Of a DNA stretch of 7,911 bases, positions 1 to 6,527 are shown piece by piece; position 1 is the first letter of the stretch; every line of letters starts with the position of its first letter. The stretch is from NCBI GenBank assembly GCA_900555225.1, contig USKL01000058.1, positions 1-7,911 of the forward strand, given 5' to 3'. The notes beneath the pieces are model-generated. The model was not told the DNA's origin, ran no database searches, and worked only from the letters and a program-made list of their open reading frames with translations. Origin of the DNA: an uncultured Collinsella sp. Lineage in GTDB: Bacteria > Actinomycetota > Coriobacteriia > Coriobacteriales > Coriobacteriaceae. The position numbers and the translations under genes were made by a program.

Positions 1-56
1 ACCTGAGGTTTCTCGTCTCCGCCCACAACGTCTACACAAACGCGAACGTTACTCAT
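1..56 (-). CDS. plsX: PlsX, phosphate acyltransferase (5' end only, runs off the window)
   Basis: Only the first 18 codons are visible, reading MSNVRVCVDVVGGDEKPQ. PlsX proteins begin with a short beta strand followed by a VDxMGGD-type motif, and VDVVGGD at residues 8-14 fits. PlsX converts acyl-ACP to acyl-phosphate, the acyl donor for PlsY in the first step of phosphatidic acid synthesis, at the inner face of the membrane. The position directly after yceD and rpmF supports the call, because yceD-rpmF-plsX is a widely conserved order. There are two in-frame ATGs (62 and 56). The Shine-Dalgarno sequence AAGGAG ends at 64, leaving 1 nt to the first and 7 nt to the second, so 56 is chosen. A terminator-like hairpin sits just upstream. 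The variant motif (VV for the usual AM) and the short length are the main doubts. Confidence 0.8.
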   Translation of the reverse strand, partial: MSNVRVCVDVVGGDEKPQ

Positions 57-72
57 ATACATGCTCCTTATA

Positions 73-102
73 CAAAAATGGCCGACTCATTGAGCCGGCC
101 AT
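73..102 (-). terminator. Intrinsic terminator or attenuator between rpmF and plsX
   Basis: On the minus-strand RNA an 11-bp stem (102-92 with 88-78), loop AAU, is followed by five U residues (78-74). One pair (95 with 85) is G-U in the minus transcript but would be an A-C mismatch in a plus transcript, which fixes the orientation. The U tract ends only about four bases before the plsX Shine-Dalgarno sequence. It therefore either ends the rpmF operon or attenuates readthrough into plsX. Two smaller hairpins precede it: 120-107 (5 bp) and 156-142 (6 bp), the latter overlapping the rpmF stop codon. Confidence 0.8.
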
Positions 103-143
103 TGTGGTTCCATTTGGAACGGCATCGCATCCAGAGTATACCG

Positions 144-323
144 TTACTCGGTAACGATAACCTCGCGGTCCTTGTAGAAACCGCAGCTGGGGCACACGTG
201 GTGCGGAAGCTTGACAGCGCCGCAACGGGGGCACGTGGACTGAGCCGCAGCCGAGATCTTCATGTTGGCGGAACGACGGGTGTGAGTGCGGATACGACCC
301 TGCTTTTGTTTAGGTACGGGCAT
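144..323 (-). CDS. rpmF: 50S ribosomal protein L32
   Basis: This 59-residue protein is a structural component of the large ribosomal subunit. It starts MPVPKQKQGRIRTHTRRSAN, a basic N-terminus characteristic of L32, and contains a zinc ribbon of two CxxC pairs (Cys31/Cys34 and Cys44/Cys47). It is thus the zinc-binding (C+) form of L32. The length is normal for the family. The start at 323 is set by an AGGAAGG Shine-Dalgarno sequence five bases upstream. It lies 64 nt after yceD, a pairing conserved across bacteria, and before plsX. It is probably co-transcribed with yceD and the upstream coiled-coil gene, since I see no good promoter in the 64-nt gap. Confidence 0.97.
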   Translation of the reverse strand: MPVPKQKQGRIRTHTRRSANMKISAAAQSTCPRCGAVKLPHHVCPSCGFYKDREVIVTE

Positions 324-387
324 AGTGACCTTCCTTATGAACTATCCAGTGTGGCGATTACGCGCAAGTAGCGATACTACCACAGTT

Positions 388-942
388 TTACTCATCAAGC
401 TTGAGATTCTTCAATGCTGCAAATGGATTTTCCGTGGCAGCGGCCCATTCCGCCTCTGCCTGGGCGGCGCAATCGCATTGCTCGACGTTGAGATTGCAAC
501 CGCATGTGGGGCACAGACCACGGCAATCGGGCTTGCAGAGCACCACAAACGGCGTGTCCATAACGACCGCGTCATTGATGGGCTCGCCCAGATCGACGAT
601 GCGGTCCTCACCCAGGAGCTCGTAGCCGTCCTCGTAGGCCTCGGGATCCTCGGGCTCCTCAAAGAGGTAGAACTCCTCGATCTCGCCGGCGATATCAAAC
701 GAGGCGGGCTCCAGGCAACGGTCGCACTCGCCGGTGGCGTGCGCGCGGACCATGCCCGTGAGCAAGACACCGGTACCGGCATTGGTAAAGACAACGTCGT
801 AGTCGATGCCGTCCTGAAGCTGGTACTCCTTCTCGCCCACCGTGTAGGTGGCGACATCGACCTTACCGGTCAGCGGATACGAATCTCCAGGAAACTCGAG
901 CTGCTCGGAAAGATCGACGGTAACGCTCGGAAACTCAGCCAT
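388..942 (-). CDS. yceD: YceD/DUF177 family protein
   Basis: A 184-residue acidic protein of the DUF177 (YceD) family. Members in E. coli and in plastids have been linked to accumulation of 23S rRNA, so a cytoplasmic role in large-subunit assembly is likely; the biochemical activity is unknown. Visible marks are GECDRCLEP (Cys73, Cys76) in the middle and a C-terminal cysteine cluster, CKPDCRGLCPTCG (Cys136, 140, 144, 147) followed by Cys156 and Cys158, probably a metal site. The ATG at 942 shares one base with the TAA stop of the preceding gene (TAATG), indicating translational coupling; no strong Shine-Dalgarno is present. A longer reading from 993 adds 17 residues that only overlap the upstream gene and do not resemble the family. 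rpmF follows, as in many bacteria. Confidence 0.92.
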   Translation of the reverse strand: MAEFPSVTVDLSEQLEFPGDSYPLTGKVDVATYTVGEKEYQLQDGIDYDVVFTNAGTGVLLTGMVRAHATGECDRCLEPASFDIAGEIEEFYLFEEPEDPEAYEDGYELLGEDRIVDLGEPINDAVVMDTPFVVLCKPDCRGLCPTCGCNLNVEQCDCAAQAEAEWAAATENPFAALKNLKLDE

Positions 943-1439
943 TACCACTGACCATTCTGTTGGGCGGCACCCTCGTTGAGCTGCTGACGGCAACGGGTAA
1001 CGGTGCCAGTCAGGCTCTTGAGGTTCTCCTCCAGGTGCGTAAAGACCTGCTCCGCGTAGTCCTCGGCAGCATAACGCGTCTCGCGCTCGTACTGCTGGGC
1101 ACGATCGCGGATGTCGTCGGCCTGCTGCTGCGCTAAGCGGACGATCTCCTGCTCACCGGCAATGGTGAGGGCCTGCTGCTGAGCGTCGGCGATGATGGAA
1201 TCAGCCTGAGCGGCGGCGGAAGCCATAAGCTCCTCGCGCTCCTTAAGGATACGGCGGGATTTCTGCCACTCCTCGGGATAGCTCATGCGGATCTCGTCGA
1301 GGATATTGAAGAACACGTCGGCGTCGATGACCTTGAACTGAGCGTTCTTGCCGAAAGGCGGCTTGGCTTCCTCGATCAGCCCTTCGAGCTCATCGACCAA
1401 GCTGACGATCCTATCGCCAGGAAAATTCTCGCCCGGCAT
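942..1439 (-). CDS. Coiled-coil DivIVA-like protein, SepIVA-like
   Basis: The 165-residue protein has a short N-terminal segment with LVDELEGLIEEA (residues 14-25), a conserved-looking FFNILDEIR...PEE stretch (43-57), then a long Ala/Gln/Glu-rich helix of about residues 60-145 that is predicted coiled coil. No signal peptide or membrane segment is visible. Mycobacterial SepIVA, a DivIVA-like septation and envelope-growth factor, has the same order: LDEL motif, a D-I-PxE motif, then a coiled coil, and is followed by DUF177. This protein is shorter than SepIVA (about 240 residues). Automated pipelines may call such proteins ATP synthase subunit b because of the coiled coil; the context argues against that. 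The start at 1439 has an ideal AAAGGAG five bases upstream; an in-frame ATG at 1454 has none. The SepIVA link rests on remembered family features and is tentative. Confidence 0.75.
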   Translation of the reverse strand: MPGENFPGDRIVSLVDELEGLIEEAKPPFGKNAQFKVIDADVFFNILDEIRMSYPEEWQKSRRILKEREELMASAAAQADSIIADAQQQALTIAGEQEIVRLAQQQADDIRDRAQQYERETRYAAEDYAEQVFTHLEENLKSLTGTVTRCRQQLNEGAAQQNGQW

Positions 1440-1474
1440 CCGGTCTCCTTTCATAGGTAACTTATCATCGTGCT

Positions 1475-1502
1475 AGTTTACCACATGCCACCAGGCAATA
1501 AA
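1475..1502 (-). promoter_or_regulatory. Possible promoter for the SepIVA-like / yceD / rpmF genes
   Basis: In the 68-nt gap after coaD the minus strand has an extended -10 element, TGG followed by TAAACT (1483-1475). A weak -35 (TTTATT, 1502-1497) lies 16 nt upstream. This would start transcription about 30 bases before the gene start at 1439. An imperfect inverted repeat, GGTAA...TTACC (1482-1456), overlaps the -10 and the start region. The -35 matches only half the consensus, so this is a weak call. Confidence 0.35.
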
Positions 1503-1507
1503 AAACG

Positions 1508-2005
1508 TCACGAAAAGCGATGTCTGAGCGCTTCGACCACGTTGGGCGGCACAAACGTCGATACATCGCTGCCGAGCGAGGCGATCTGGCGAACGACCGA
1601 GCTCGAGATGTAACCGTACTGCGGAGCACTCATGACAAAGATGGACTCCAGCTCGCTATCCAAGCGATAATTGAGGTCGGCCTGCTGCAGCTCATACTCA
1701 AAGTCGGTCATGGCGCGCAGGCCCTTGACCACGGCCCCCGCCCCCTGCTCACGAGCGAAGTCGACCAAGAGGCCGGTAAAGGGCAGGACTTCGACGCCGT
1801 CGATATTACCGAGCGCCTCGCGGGCCAGCGCCACGCGCTCATCGAGCATAAACGTGGTGCCCACACCGTTTTTACCCTGCGACTCTGCAACAGCGACGAT
1901 CACACTGGGAAAGATGCGGCGGGCGCGGCGGATCACATCGATATGGCCAAACGTGATGGGATCGAAGGTGCCCGGGACGATCACGCGGTTGATGGTGTCA
2001 TTCAT
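1508..2005 (-). CDS. coaD: Phosphopantetheine adenylyltransferase
   Basis: CoaD catalyses ATP + 4'-phosphopantetheine to dephospho-CoA + pyrophosphate, the penultimate step of coenzyme A synthesis in the cytoplasm. The 165-residue length is normal. The nucleotidyltransferase signature PGTFDPITFGH is at residues 11-21 (His21 of the TxGH motif). Further family blocks are KGLRA (94-98), FEYE (102-105) and ISSS (133-136). The start at 2005 overlaps the 3' end of rsmD by 8 nt and has a strong AGGAGGA Shine-Dalgarno (2017-2011) inside rsmD codons, so the two genes are translationally coupled. The same frame stays open to 2329, but that part lies inside rsmD and has no family resemblance. The rsmD-coaD order is widespread in bacteria. 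Confidence 0.96.
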   Translation of the reverse strand: MNDTINRVIVPGTFDPITFGHIDVIRRARRIFPSVIVAVAESQGKNGVGTTFMLDERVALAREALGNIDGVEVLPFTGLLVDFAREQGAGAVVKGLRAMTDFEYELQQADLNYRLDSELESIFVMSAPQYGYISSSVVRQIASLGSDVSTFVPPNVVEALRHRFS

Positions 2006-2654
2006 GGGCGTCCTCCTGAAACGTCGTGGCATCGTTGTTATCGGCATCGGTGACGGCACTATCGTCCTCACCGTCGTCATCGCCGACCCAACGAAGCAGG
2101 TCGACCGAGGTAATGCCGTAGCGCTTCTCACGTACAGTCTCAAAGCCTGCCGGATGCGCGCCCGCATCGGCGGAGGCATGCTCAAACAGGGCATAAGCGC
2201 CAGGCGCAAGCAGACCCTGCTGAGCCAGATTCTGCAGCAGTTCCTCGACCGGCTCGGCGCCAAAAGCATACGGCGGGTCGAGCAGGACCAGATCAAAGGG
2301 GCCGCCCGGCACACGACCGCGCGAGGCACTCATCAGCATGTCGCCCGTTACCACGCGCCAACGCGCACGGTCACGGCAGAGCGACTCGATATTCTTGGTA
2401 ATGAGCCGCGCGGCGTTGCGATCGATCTCAAACGTCGTGAGCGAGCGGGCCCCACGAGAGAGCATCTCGATACCTAGGGCACCGGAGCCGCCAAAGGCGT
2501 CCAGCACACGGACCTCGTCCAGATCGAAATCGAATGCCGACATGACCATAGATGCGCACGCCTCGCGCACGCGATCAGTCGTGGGGCGGGTGACATCGCG
2601 ACCACGGGGCTCCTCGATCTTACGACCGCGCCATTCGCCGCCGATGATTCTCAT
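1998..2654 (-). CDS. rsmD: 16S rRNA (guanine(966)-N2)-methyltransferase RsmD
   Basis: RsmD uses S-adenosylmethionine to methylate G966 (E. coli numbering) of 16S rRNA in the small subunit. The 218-residue protein has the family start MRIIGGEWRGRKI, then RPTTDRVREA (23-32), the SAM-binding motif LDAFGGSGALGIE (51-63), FEID (75-78) and the catalytic DPPY (126-129). The methyltransferase core ends near Trp189. The remaining 28 residues are an acidic tail (12 Asp or Glu) not usual in the family, part of whose codons double as the coaD ribosome binding site. The ATG overlaps the recG stop by 4 nt (ATGA). An AGGAGG lies 10 nt upstream and a second GGAGG touches the start. Confidence 0.95.
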   Translation of the reverse strand: MRIIGGEWRGRKIEEPRGRDVTRPTTDRVREACASMVMSAFDFDLDEVRVLDAFGGSGALGIEMLSRGARSLTTFEIDRNAARLITKNIESLCRDRARWRVVTGDMLMSASRGRVPGGPFDLVLLDPPYAFGAEPVEELLQNLAQQGLLAPGAYALFEHASADAGAHPAGFETVREKRYGITSVDLLRWVGDDDGEDDSAVTDADNNDATTFQEDAHE

Positions 2655-4828
2655 CCTCCGCTGACCTCCTTAAAAATGTGTCGATATCGCATGGCGACCG
2701 CATCGCGCAGGGGGCGCGTCGCCACGGAGTCAAGGTTGCAAGCATACCGCAAGAGCTCGACCGCGTCCAAATGGGCCCACTCGATCAGCTCCTCGTCGGC
2801 ATCCAGGTCGACAAAGCGCAGGGTCACTCCGCCATGCTGGCGGTACCCCAGGATTTCGCCCTCGTGGCGCAGACGCAGGTCCATCTGGGCGAGCGTAAAG
2901 CCATCCGAGGTCTTCTCGAGCGATTGCAGGCGATCTTGTGCTGCCGAAGCGCCGCCGTTGCCCTTGGAGTGCGTCATGACCAGACACGTGCCCGACACGC
3001 TGCCACGGCCCACGCGACCGCGCAGCTGGTGCAGAGCAGCCAAACCAAAGCGCTCCCCGTTCTCGATGACCATGACGGTGGCGTTAGGCACGTCGACGCC
3101 CACCTCGACCACCGTAGTCGAGACGAGCACGTCAATCTCGCCACGCTTAAAGGCATCGATAACCTGGTCCTTCTCCCCCGCTGGCATGCGGCCGTGAAGG
3201 CGCTCGATGGCAAGACCCGGCAACGCCAGACGCAGGCGATCGAGCTCGGTCGCCGTATCGTGCAGCGGCACGGGGACCGTCACGCGGCCCTCGTCGTCGC
3301 GGGCGATACCGGACACGTCCTCCAGATCATCGGCCGAGTCACTCGGCTCCACGAGCGGGCAAATCACGTAGGCCTGCTGACCCTTTTCATGCGCCTCGCG
3401 GATGGCGCCATAGGCAAGGTCGCGACTCGACTCGGTAAGCACGCGTGTCGTCACGCCAGCGCCAGGGACGGGCCGATGGCGGATGATACTCGTGTCCAGA
3501 TCGCCGTAGACCGAAAGCGCCAGCGTACGCGGGATGGGCGTTGCCGTCATAACGAGCAGATCGGCACCGGGGCCCTTCGCGCGCAAGGCATTGCGTTGGC
3601 CGACGCCAAACCGGTGCTGCTCATCGATGACTACGAGCGACAAATACTTAAACGCCACGTTATCCGAAAGGACCGCGTGGGTTCCAAAGAGGACGTCGAG
3701 CTCTCCCGATTCCAGCCGTGCATGGATGCGCTCGCGCTCTGCGGCCGGCGTGGCACCCGTCAGAAGCGCCCAAGACATGCCGGCCTGCGAGAGCAGAGGG
3801 CCGGTCTTATCGGCATATTGACGCGCCAGCACGCCCGTGGGCGCCATAACGCAGGCCTGTGTGCCGCTATCGGCAGCCACAGCCAGCGCGCAGGCGGCAA
3901 CGGCGGTCTTACCGGTACCGACATCGCCCAGCAGCAGGCGGTTCATCACGCGCCCGCCATCGCACATATCGCGCAGGATGTCTTGGAACGCGGCCTCCTG
4001 CTCGTCGCTCAGCGAAAACGGCAGGGCCTGCTTGAGCGCGGCCAGGTGCTCGCCCGCAGTGTGGGCATAGGGCACCACATCGACCAGGCCGCCGTCGTTG
4101 CGCAGACGCAGCGCCAGCTGCAGGTAGAGGCACTCCTCGTAGGCAAGACGCCGGCGTGCGATGTCGCGCTCAGCCATGCTCGAGGGAAAGTGGATCGAAC
4201 GCAACGCGCGGGCATTGCTCATGAGCTTCCGCTTTGCGCGCAGCGGCGCGGGAATCGGATCGAACGGATTGCCGACGACCTCGAGCGCGCCGCTTACGAT
4301 GCGGCGCATCCACGCCTGGCTCACGCCATCACTCACGTAATGGACCGGCAGGATGGTGCCTGCGGCACGCCCGTCCTCGAGCTTTTCAAAGTGCGGCGAG
4401 GCCATCTGCTTAAAGCCGTAGGCAAACTCGACCTTGCCCATCACGGCCAGGCGGTCGCCCTGCTTAAGCTGCTGGGCAATCCAGGGCTGGCGGAAAAAGG
4501 CGACCTGCAGCACGCCCGTCTCGTCAACAAGCGAGACCTCGGTCACCTGCATGCGCGGACGCGGCTGCTTTTGGACGATACGGTCGACCGTGGCGATGAT
4601 GGTGCACACGGTACCGATGGGCGCCATCTCGATAGACCAAGAACGGGTAAAGTCGAGGTATCGATGAGGGATATGGAGAAGGAGGTCCCCCACCGTCCGA
4701 ATTCCCAGACGGCGAAGGGCCTCCTCACGTTTACCCGAAACATATTTGAGTCGCGCGATATCCTCGTCGAGCGCATTGCTCTGGGCAAAGCGCTCCGAGA
4801 CGCGCGGCACGGAGCACAGCTCGGACAT
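2651..4828 (-). CDS. recG: ATP-dependent DNA helicase RecG
   Basis: RecG remodels stalled replication forks and branch-migrates Holliday junctions. The 725-residue protein shows, in order, the N-terminal helical and wedge (OB-fold) region (about 20-250), Walker A GDVGTGKT (301-308), Walker B DEQH (402-405), motif III TAT (428-430) and motif VI QLRGRVGR (601-608). The C-terminal TRG region is at about 645-670. It is somewhat longer than E. coli RecG (693), with an acidic loop near 495-525. The TRG region reads RHEGEILGYRQHGG, where many RecGs have RGPGE-LG-RQ-G; I recall actinobacterial RecGs having an REGD-like variant. The start at 4828 lies 10 nt after fakA with no clear Shine-Dalgarno, so translation probably depends on ribosomes finishing fakA. 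The start could be off by a few codons. Confidence 0.96.
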   Translation of the reverse strand: MSELCSVPRVSERFAQSNALDEDIARLKYVSGKREEALRRLGIRTVGDLLLHIPHRYLDFTRSWSIEMAPIGTVCTIIATVDRIVQKQPRPRMQVTEVSLVDETGVLQVAFFRQPWIAQQLKQGDRLAVMGKVEFAYGFKQMASPHFEKLEDGRAAGTILPVHYVSDGVSQAWMRRIVSGALEVVGNPFDPIPAPLRAKRKLMSNARALRSIHFPSSMAERDIARRRLAYEECLYLQLALRLRNDGGLVDVVPYAHTAGEHLAALKQALPFSLSDEQEAAFQDILRDMCDGGRVMNRLLLGDVGTGKTAVAACALAVAADSGTQACVMAPTGVLARQYADKTGPLLSQAGMSWALLTGATPAAERERIHARLESGELDVLFGTHAVLSDNVAFKYLSLVVIDEQHRFGVGQRNALRAKGPGADLLVMTATPIPRTLALSVYGDLDTSIIRHRPVPGAGVTTRVLTESSRDLAYGAIREAHEKGQQAYVICPLVEPSDSADDLEDVSGIARDDEGRVTVPVPLHDTATELDRLRLALPGLAIERLHGRMPAGEKDQVIDAFKRGEIDVLVSTTVVEVGVDVPNATVMVIENGERFGLAALHQLRGRVGRGSVSGTCLVMTHSKGNGGASAAQDRLQSLEKTSDGFTLAQMDLRLRHEGEILGYRQHGGVTLRFVDLDADEELIEWAHLDAVELLRYACNLDSVATRPLRDAVAMRYRHIFKEVSGG

Positions 4829-4838
4829 GGGCAGTTGC

Positions 4839-6500
4839 CTACTCGATCGAGAAGATCACGGGATAGAGCGGCTGCTCGCCACGATGGGCGTCAATCTCCA
4901 AGTCGGGCTGAGCCTCCTCGATAGCGTCGACGATCTCCTGGAAGGCCTCATCGGACAGCTCCTCGCCGGCCAGAATCGTCAGCGCGTCGCCCTCCTCTTC
5001 CTCCTGCATGCGGCTGATGCAGTCGAGCGTGACCTGCTTCACGTCGGAACCGACCACGTCGATGGAGCCGGCGATGATACCCATGACGTCACCGGAGTGA
5101 ATCGGAGAACCGTCAGAGGCACTGGAGTCGCGCACGGCGCGGGTGACCTCGCCATCGCGGACCTCGCTGATGGCGTCGACCATGGCGGCGACGGCATCCT
5201 CGAGCTCGGAATCGGGCAGGACCGCGAACAGCGCGGAGAAGGCCTGCGGGACGGTCTTGGTGGGAACGACGGCGACCTTCTTGTCGGTGCAGGCTGAAGC
5301 AGCAGCCTCAGCGGCCATGCGGATGTTGCCGTTGTTGGGCAGGATGATGACCGAGGTCGCGTTGACCTGGTCCACCGCGCCCAGCAGGTCGGCGGTCGAG
5401 GGATTCATAGTCTGGCCACCGGACACGATCACGTCGACGCCGAGGGACTTGAGGATGTCGGCCTCGCCGGAACCGGCGGCAACGGCGACAAAGCCCAGCG
5501 CCTTGGCGGGCTCGGCGGCCTTTTCCTGATCCTCGTGGATCTTGGCGGTACGGTCGTGGGCCTCCATCTCCATGTTGTGGATAAAGACCTCATAGATCTG
5601 ACCGAGCTGCAGCATGTGCTCGAGCACCAGGTTGGGGGTGTTGGAGTGCACATGGATCTTGTAGTCGGGATAGGCGCCCACGAGAAGCTCGCAGTCGCCC
5701 ATGGAACCCAGGAACTTAAGGCACTCGTCCTCGTCAAACGGGGCGTCGGCCTTAAACAGGAACTCGTTGCAGTAGCGGAACTCCGAGCCCTCCCAATCGT
5801 CGTTGGCCTCGATCTCAACGCGACCAAGGGCCGCGTCGCGGGCAGAGACAGCGGAATCAAACGTGGCGGAGAAATCCTCGACAACGGTGCTGCGGCCAAG
5901 TGCTGCAGCCACAAAGTTCTCAAGGAAGATGGCGAAGCCAAAGGCGCCGGAGTCGACCACGCCGTTCTCCTTCAGAACGGGCAGCAGGTCGGGCGTGCGG
6001 GCGACGGACTGGTACGCCTCGACGACGATAGCATCGAGCGCATCCTCGGCCGAGAACTTCTTCTTCTCGCACTCATCGGCCTTGGTCGAGACATCGCGCA
6101 GGACCGTGAGGATCGTGCCCTCGATGGGCTTGCGGACAGCCTGGAAGGCAACCTTGACGGCACGACGGAAGGCGAAGGCAATGTTGGCGGACGTAATAGG
6201 CTCGTCGGCAGAGACAAGACCCTCGGCCACGCCGCGCAGAATCTGCGAGGTGATGACTCCGGAGTTACCGCGGGCACCCATCAGGGAGCCGTGGGTGATG
6301 GCGCCGGCGATGGCCTCCATATCGGCATCGGCGGGAAGGGCGGAAAGCTCCTTGGTCACCGAGGCGAGCGTGAGCGACATGTTGGTGCCGGTGTCGCCGT
6401 CGGGTACGGGGAAGACGTTGAGCTTGTTGATCTCCTCGGCCTTATCGGAAACGGCAGCCGCAGCGATCGGAAAACAGGTGCGAATGGTCTTTGCAATCAT
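4839..6500 (-). CDS. fakA: Fatty acid kinase catalytic subunit FakA (DAK2 / DhaL-domain protein)
   Basis: FakA binds ATP and phosphorylates a fatty acid held by a FakB (DegV-family) partner, giving acyl-phosphate for phospholipid synthesis. The 553-residue protein has an N-terminal DhaL kinase domain (about 1-205) with NVFPVPDGDTGTNM (28-41, Mg-ATP-binding aspartates), GARGNSGVI (75-83) and GVVDSGA (180-186). A middle domain carries Cys244 and HVH (283-285), resembling the metal site reported in staphylococcal FakA. The C-terminal DegV-like domain has GGQTMNPSTAD (361-371) and ILPNNGNI (386-393). Length is normal. No fakB is in the window. The gene follows an Asp23-family gene by 27 nt and precedes recG by 10 nt, as in the yloU-yloV...recG region of Bacillus. 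The ATG at 6500 has GGAG 12 nt upstream, a rather long spacing. The substrate is inferred from the family. Confidence 0.92.
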   Translation of the reverse strand: MIAKTIRTCFPIAAAAVSDKAEEINKLNVFPVPDGDTGTNMSLTLASVTKELSALPADADMEAIAGAITHGSLMGARGNSGVITSQILRGVAEGLVSADEPITSANIAFAFRRAVKVAFQAVRKPIEGTILTVLRDVSTKADECEKKKFSAEDALDAIVVEAYQSVARTPDLLPVLKENGVVDSGAFGFAIFLENFVAAALGRSTVVEDFSATFDSAVSARDAALGRVEIEANDDWEGSEFRYCNEFLFKADAPFDEDECLKFLGSMGDCELLVGAYPDYKIHVHSNTPNLVLEHMLQLGQIYEVFIHNMEMEAHDRTAKIHEDQEKAAEPAKALGFVAVAAGSGEADILKSLGVDVIVSGGQTMNPSTADLLGAVDQVNATSVIILPNNGNIRMAAEAAASACTDKKVAVVPTKTVPQAFSALFAVLPDSELEDAVAAMVDAISEVRDGEVTRAVRDSSASDGSPIHSGDVMGIIAGSIDVVGSDVKQVTLDCISRMQEEEEGDALTILAGEELSDEAFQEIVDAIEEAQPDLEIDAHRGEQPLYPVIFSIE

Positions 6501-6527
6501 GGGTATTTGAATCTCCGTTTTCGGATG

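Noticed and set aside
60..95. TATAAG at 72-67 as a promoter for plsX
   Set aside because: It overlaps the Shine-Dalgarno sequence, has no -35 at 16-18 nt (the place is occupied by the terminator stem) and would give an almost leaderless transcript.
49..234. A 61-codon minus-strand open frame overlapping rpmF and plsX
   Set aside because: It is a frame-shifted shadow of rpmF that crosses the terminator hairpin; the true rpmF frame at 144-323 is unmistakable.
324..387. Possible promoter in the gap between yceD and rpmF (TAGTAT)
   Set aside because: No acceptable -35 lies 16-18 nt upstream; only small imperfect hairpins are present, so co-transcription with yceD is more likely.
286..951. Plus-strand open frame opposite yceD (and a similar one at 1520-2053 opposite coaD)
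   Set aside because: Both are in exact codon register with the real minus-strand gene and carry no recognisable protein signature.
2006..2329. N-terminal extension of the coaD frame by 108 codons
   Set aside because: It lies within rsmD, has no CoaD resemblance, and the ATG at 2005 has a strong Shine-Dalgarno and gives the normal family length.
2678..4924. A 748-codon open frame on the plus strand, longer than recG opposite it
   Set aside because: Its codons are in exact register with recG, so each is the reverse complement of a recG codon. It stays open only because recG avoids TTA, CTA and TCA. It has no family resemblance, while recG shows all helicase motifs.
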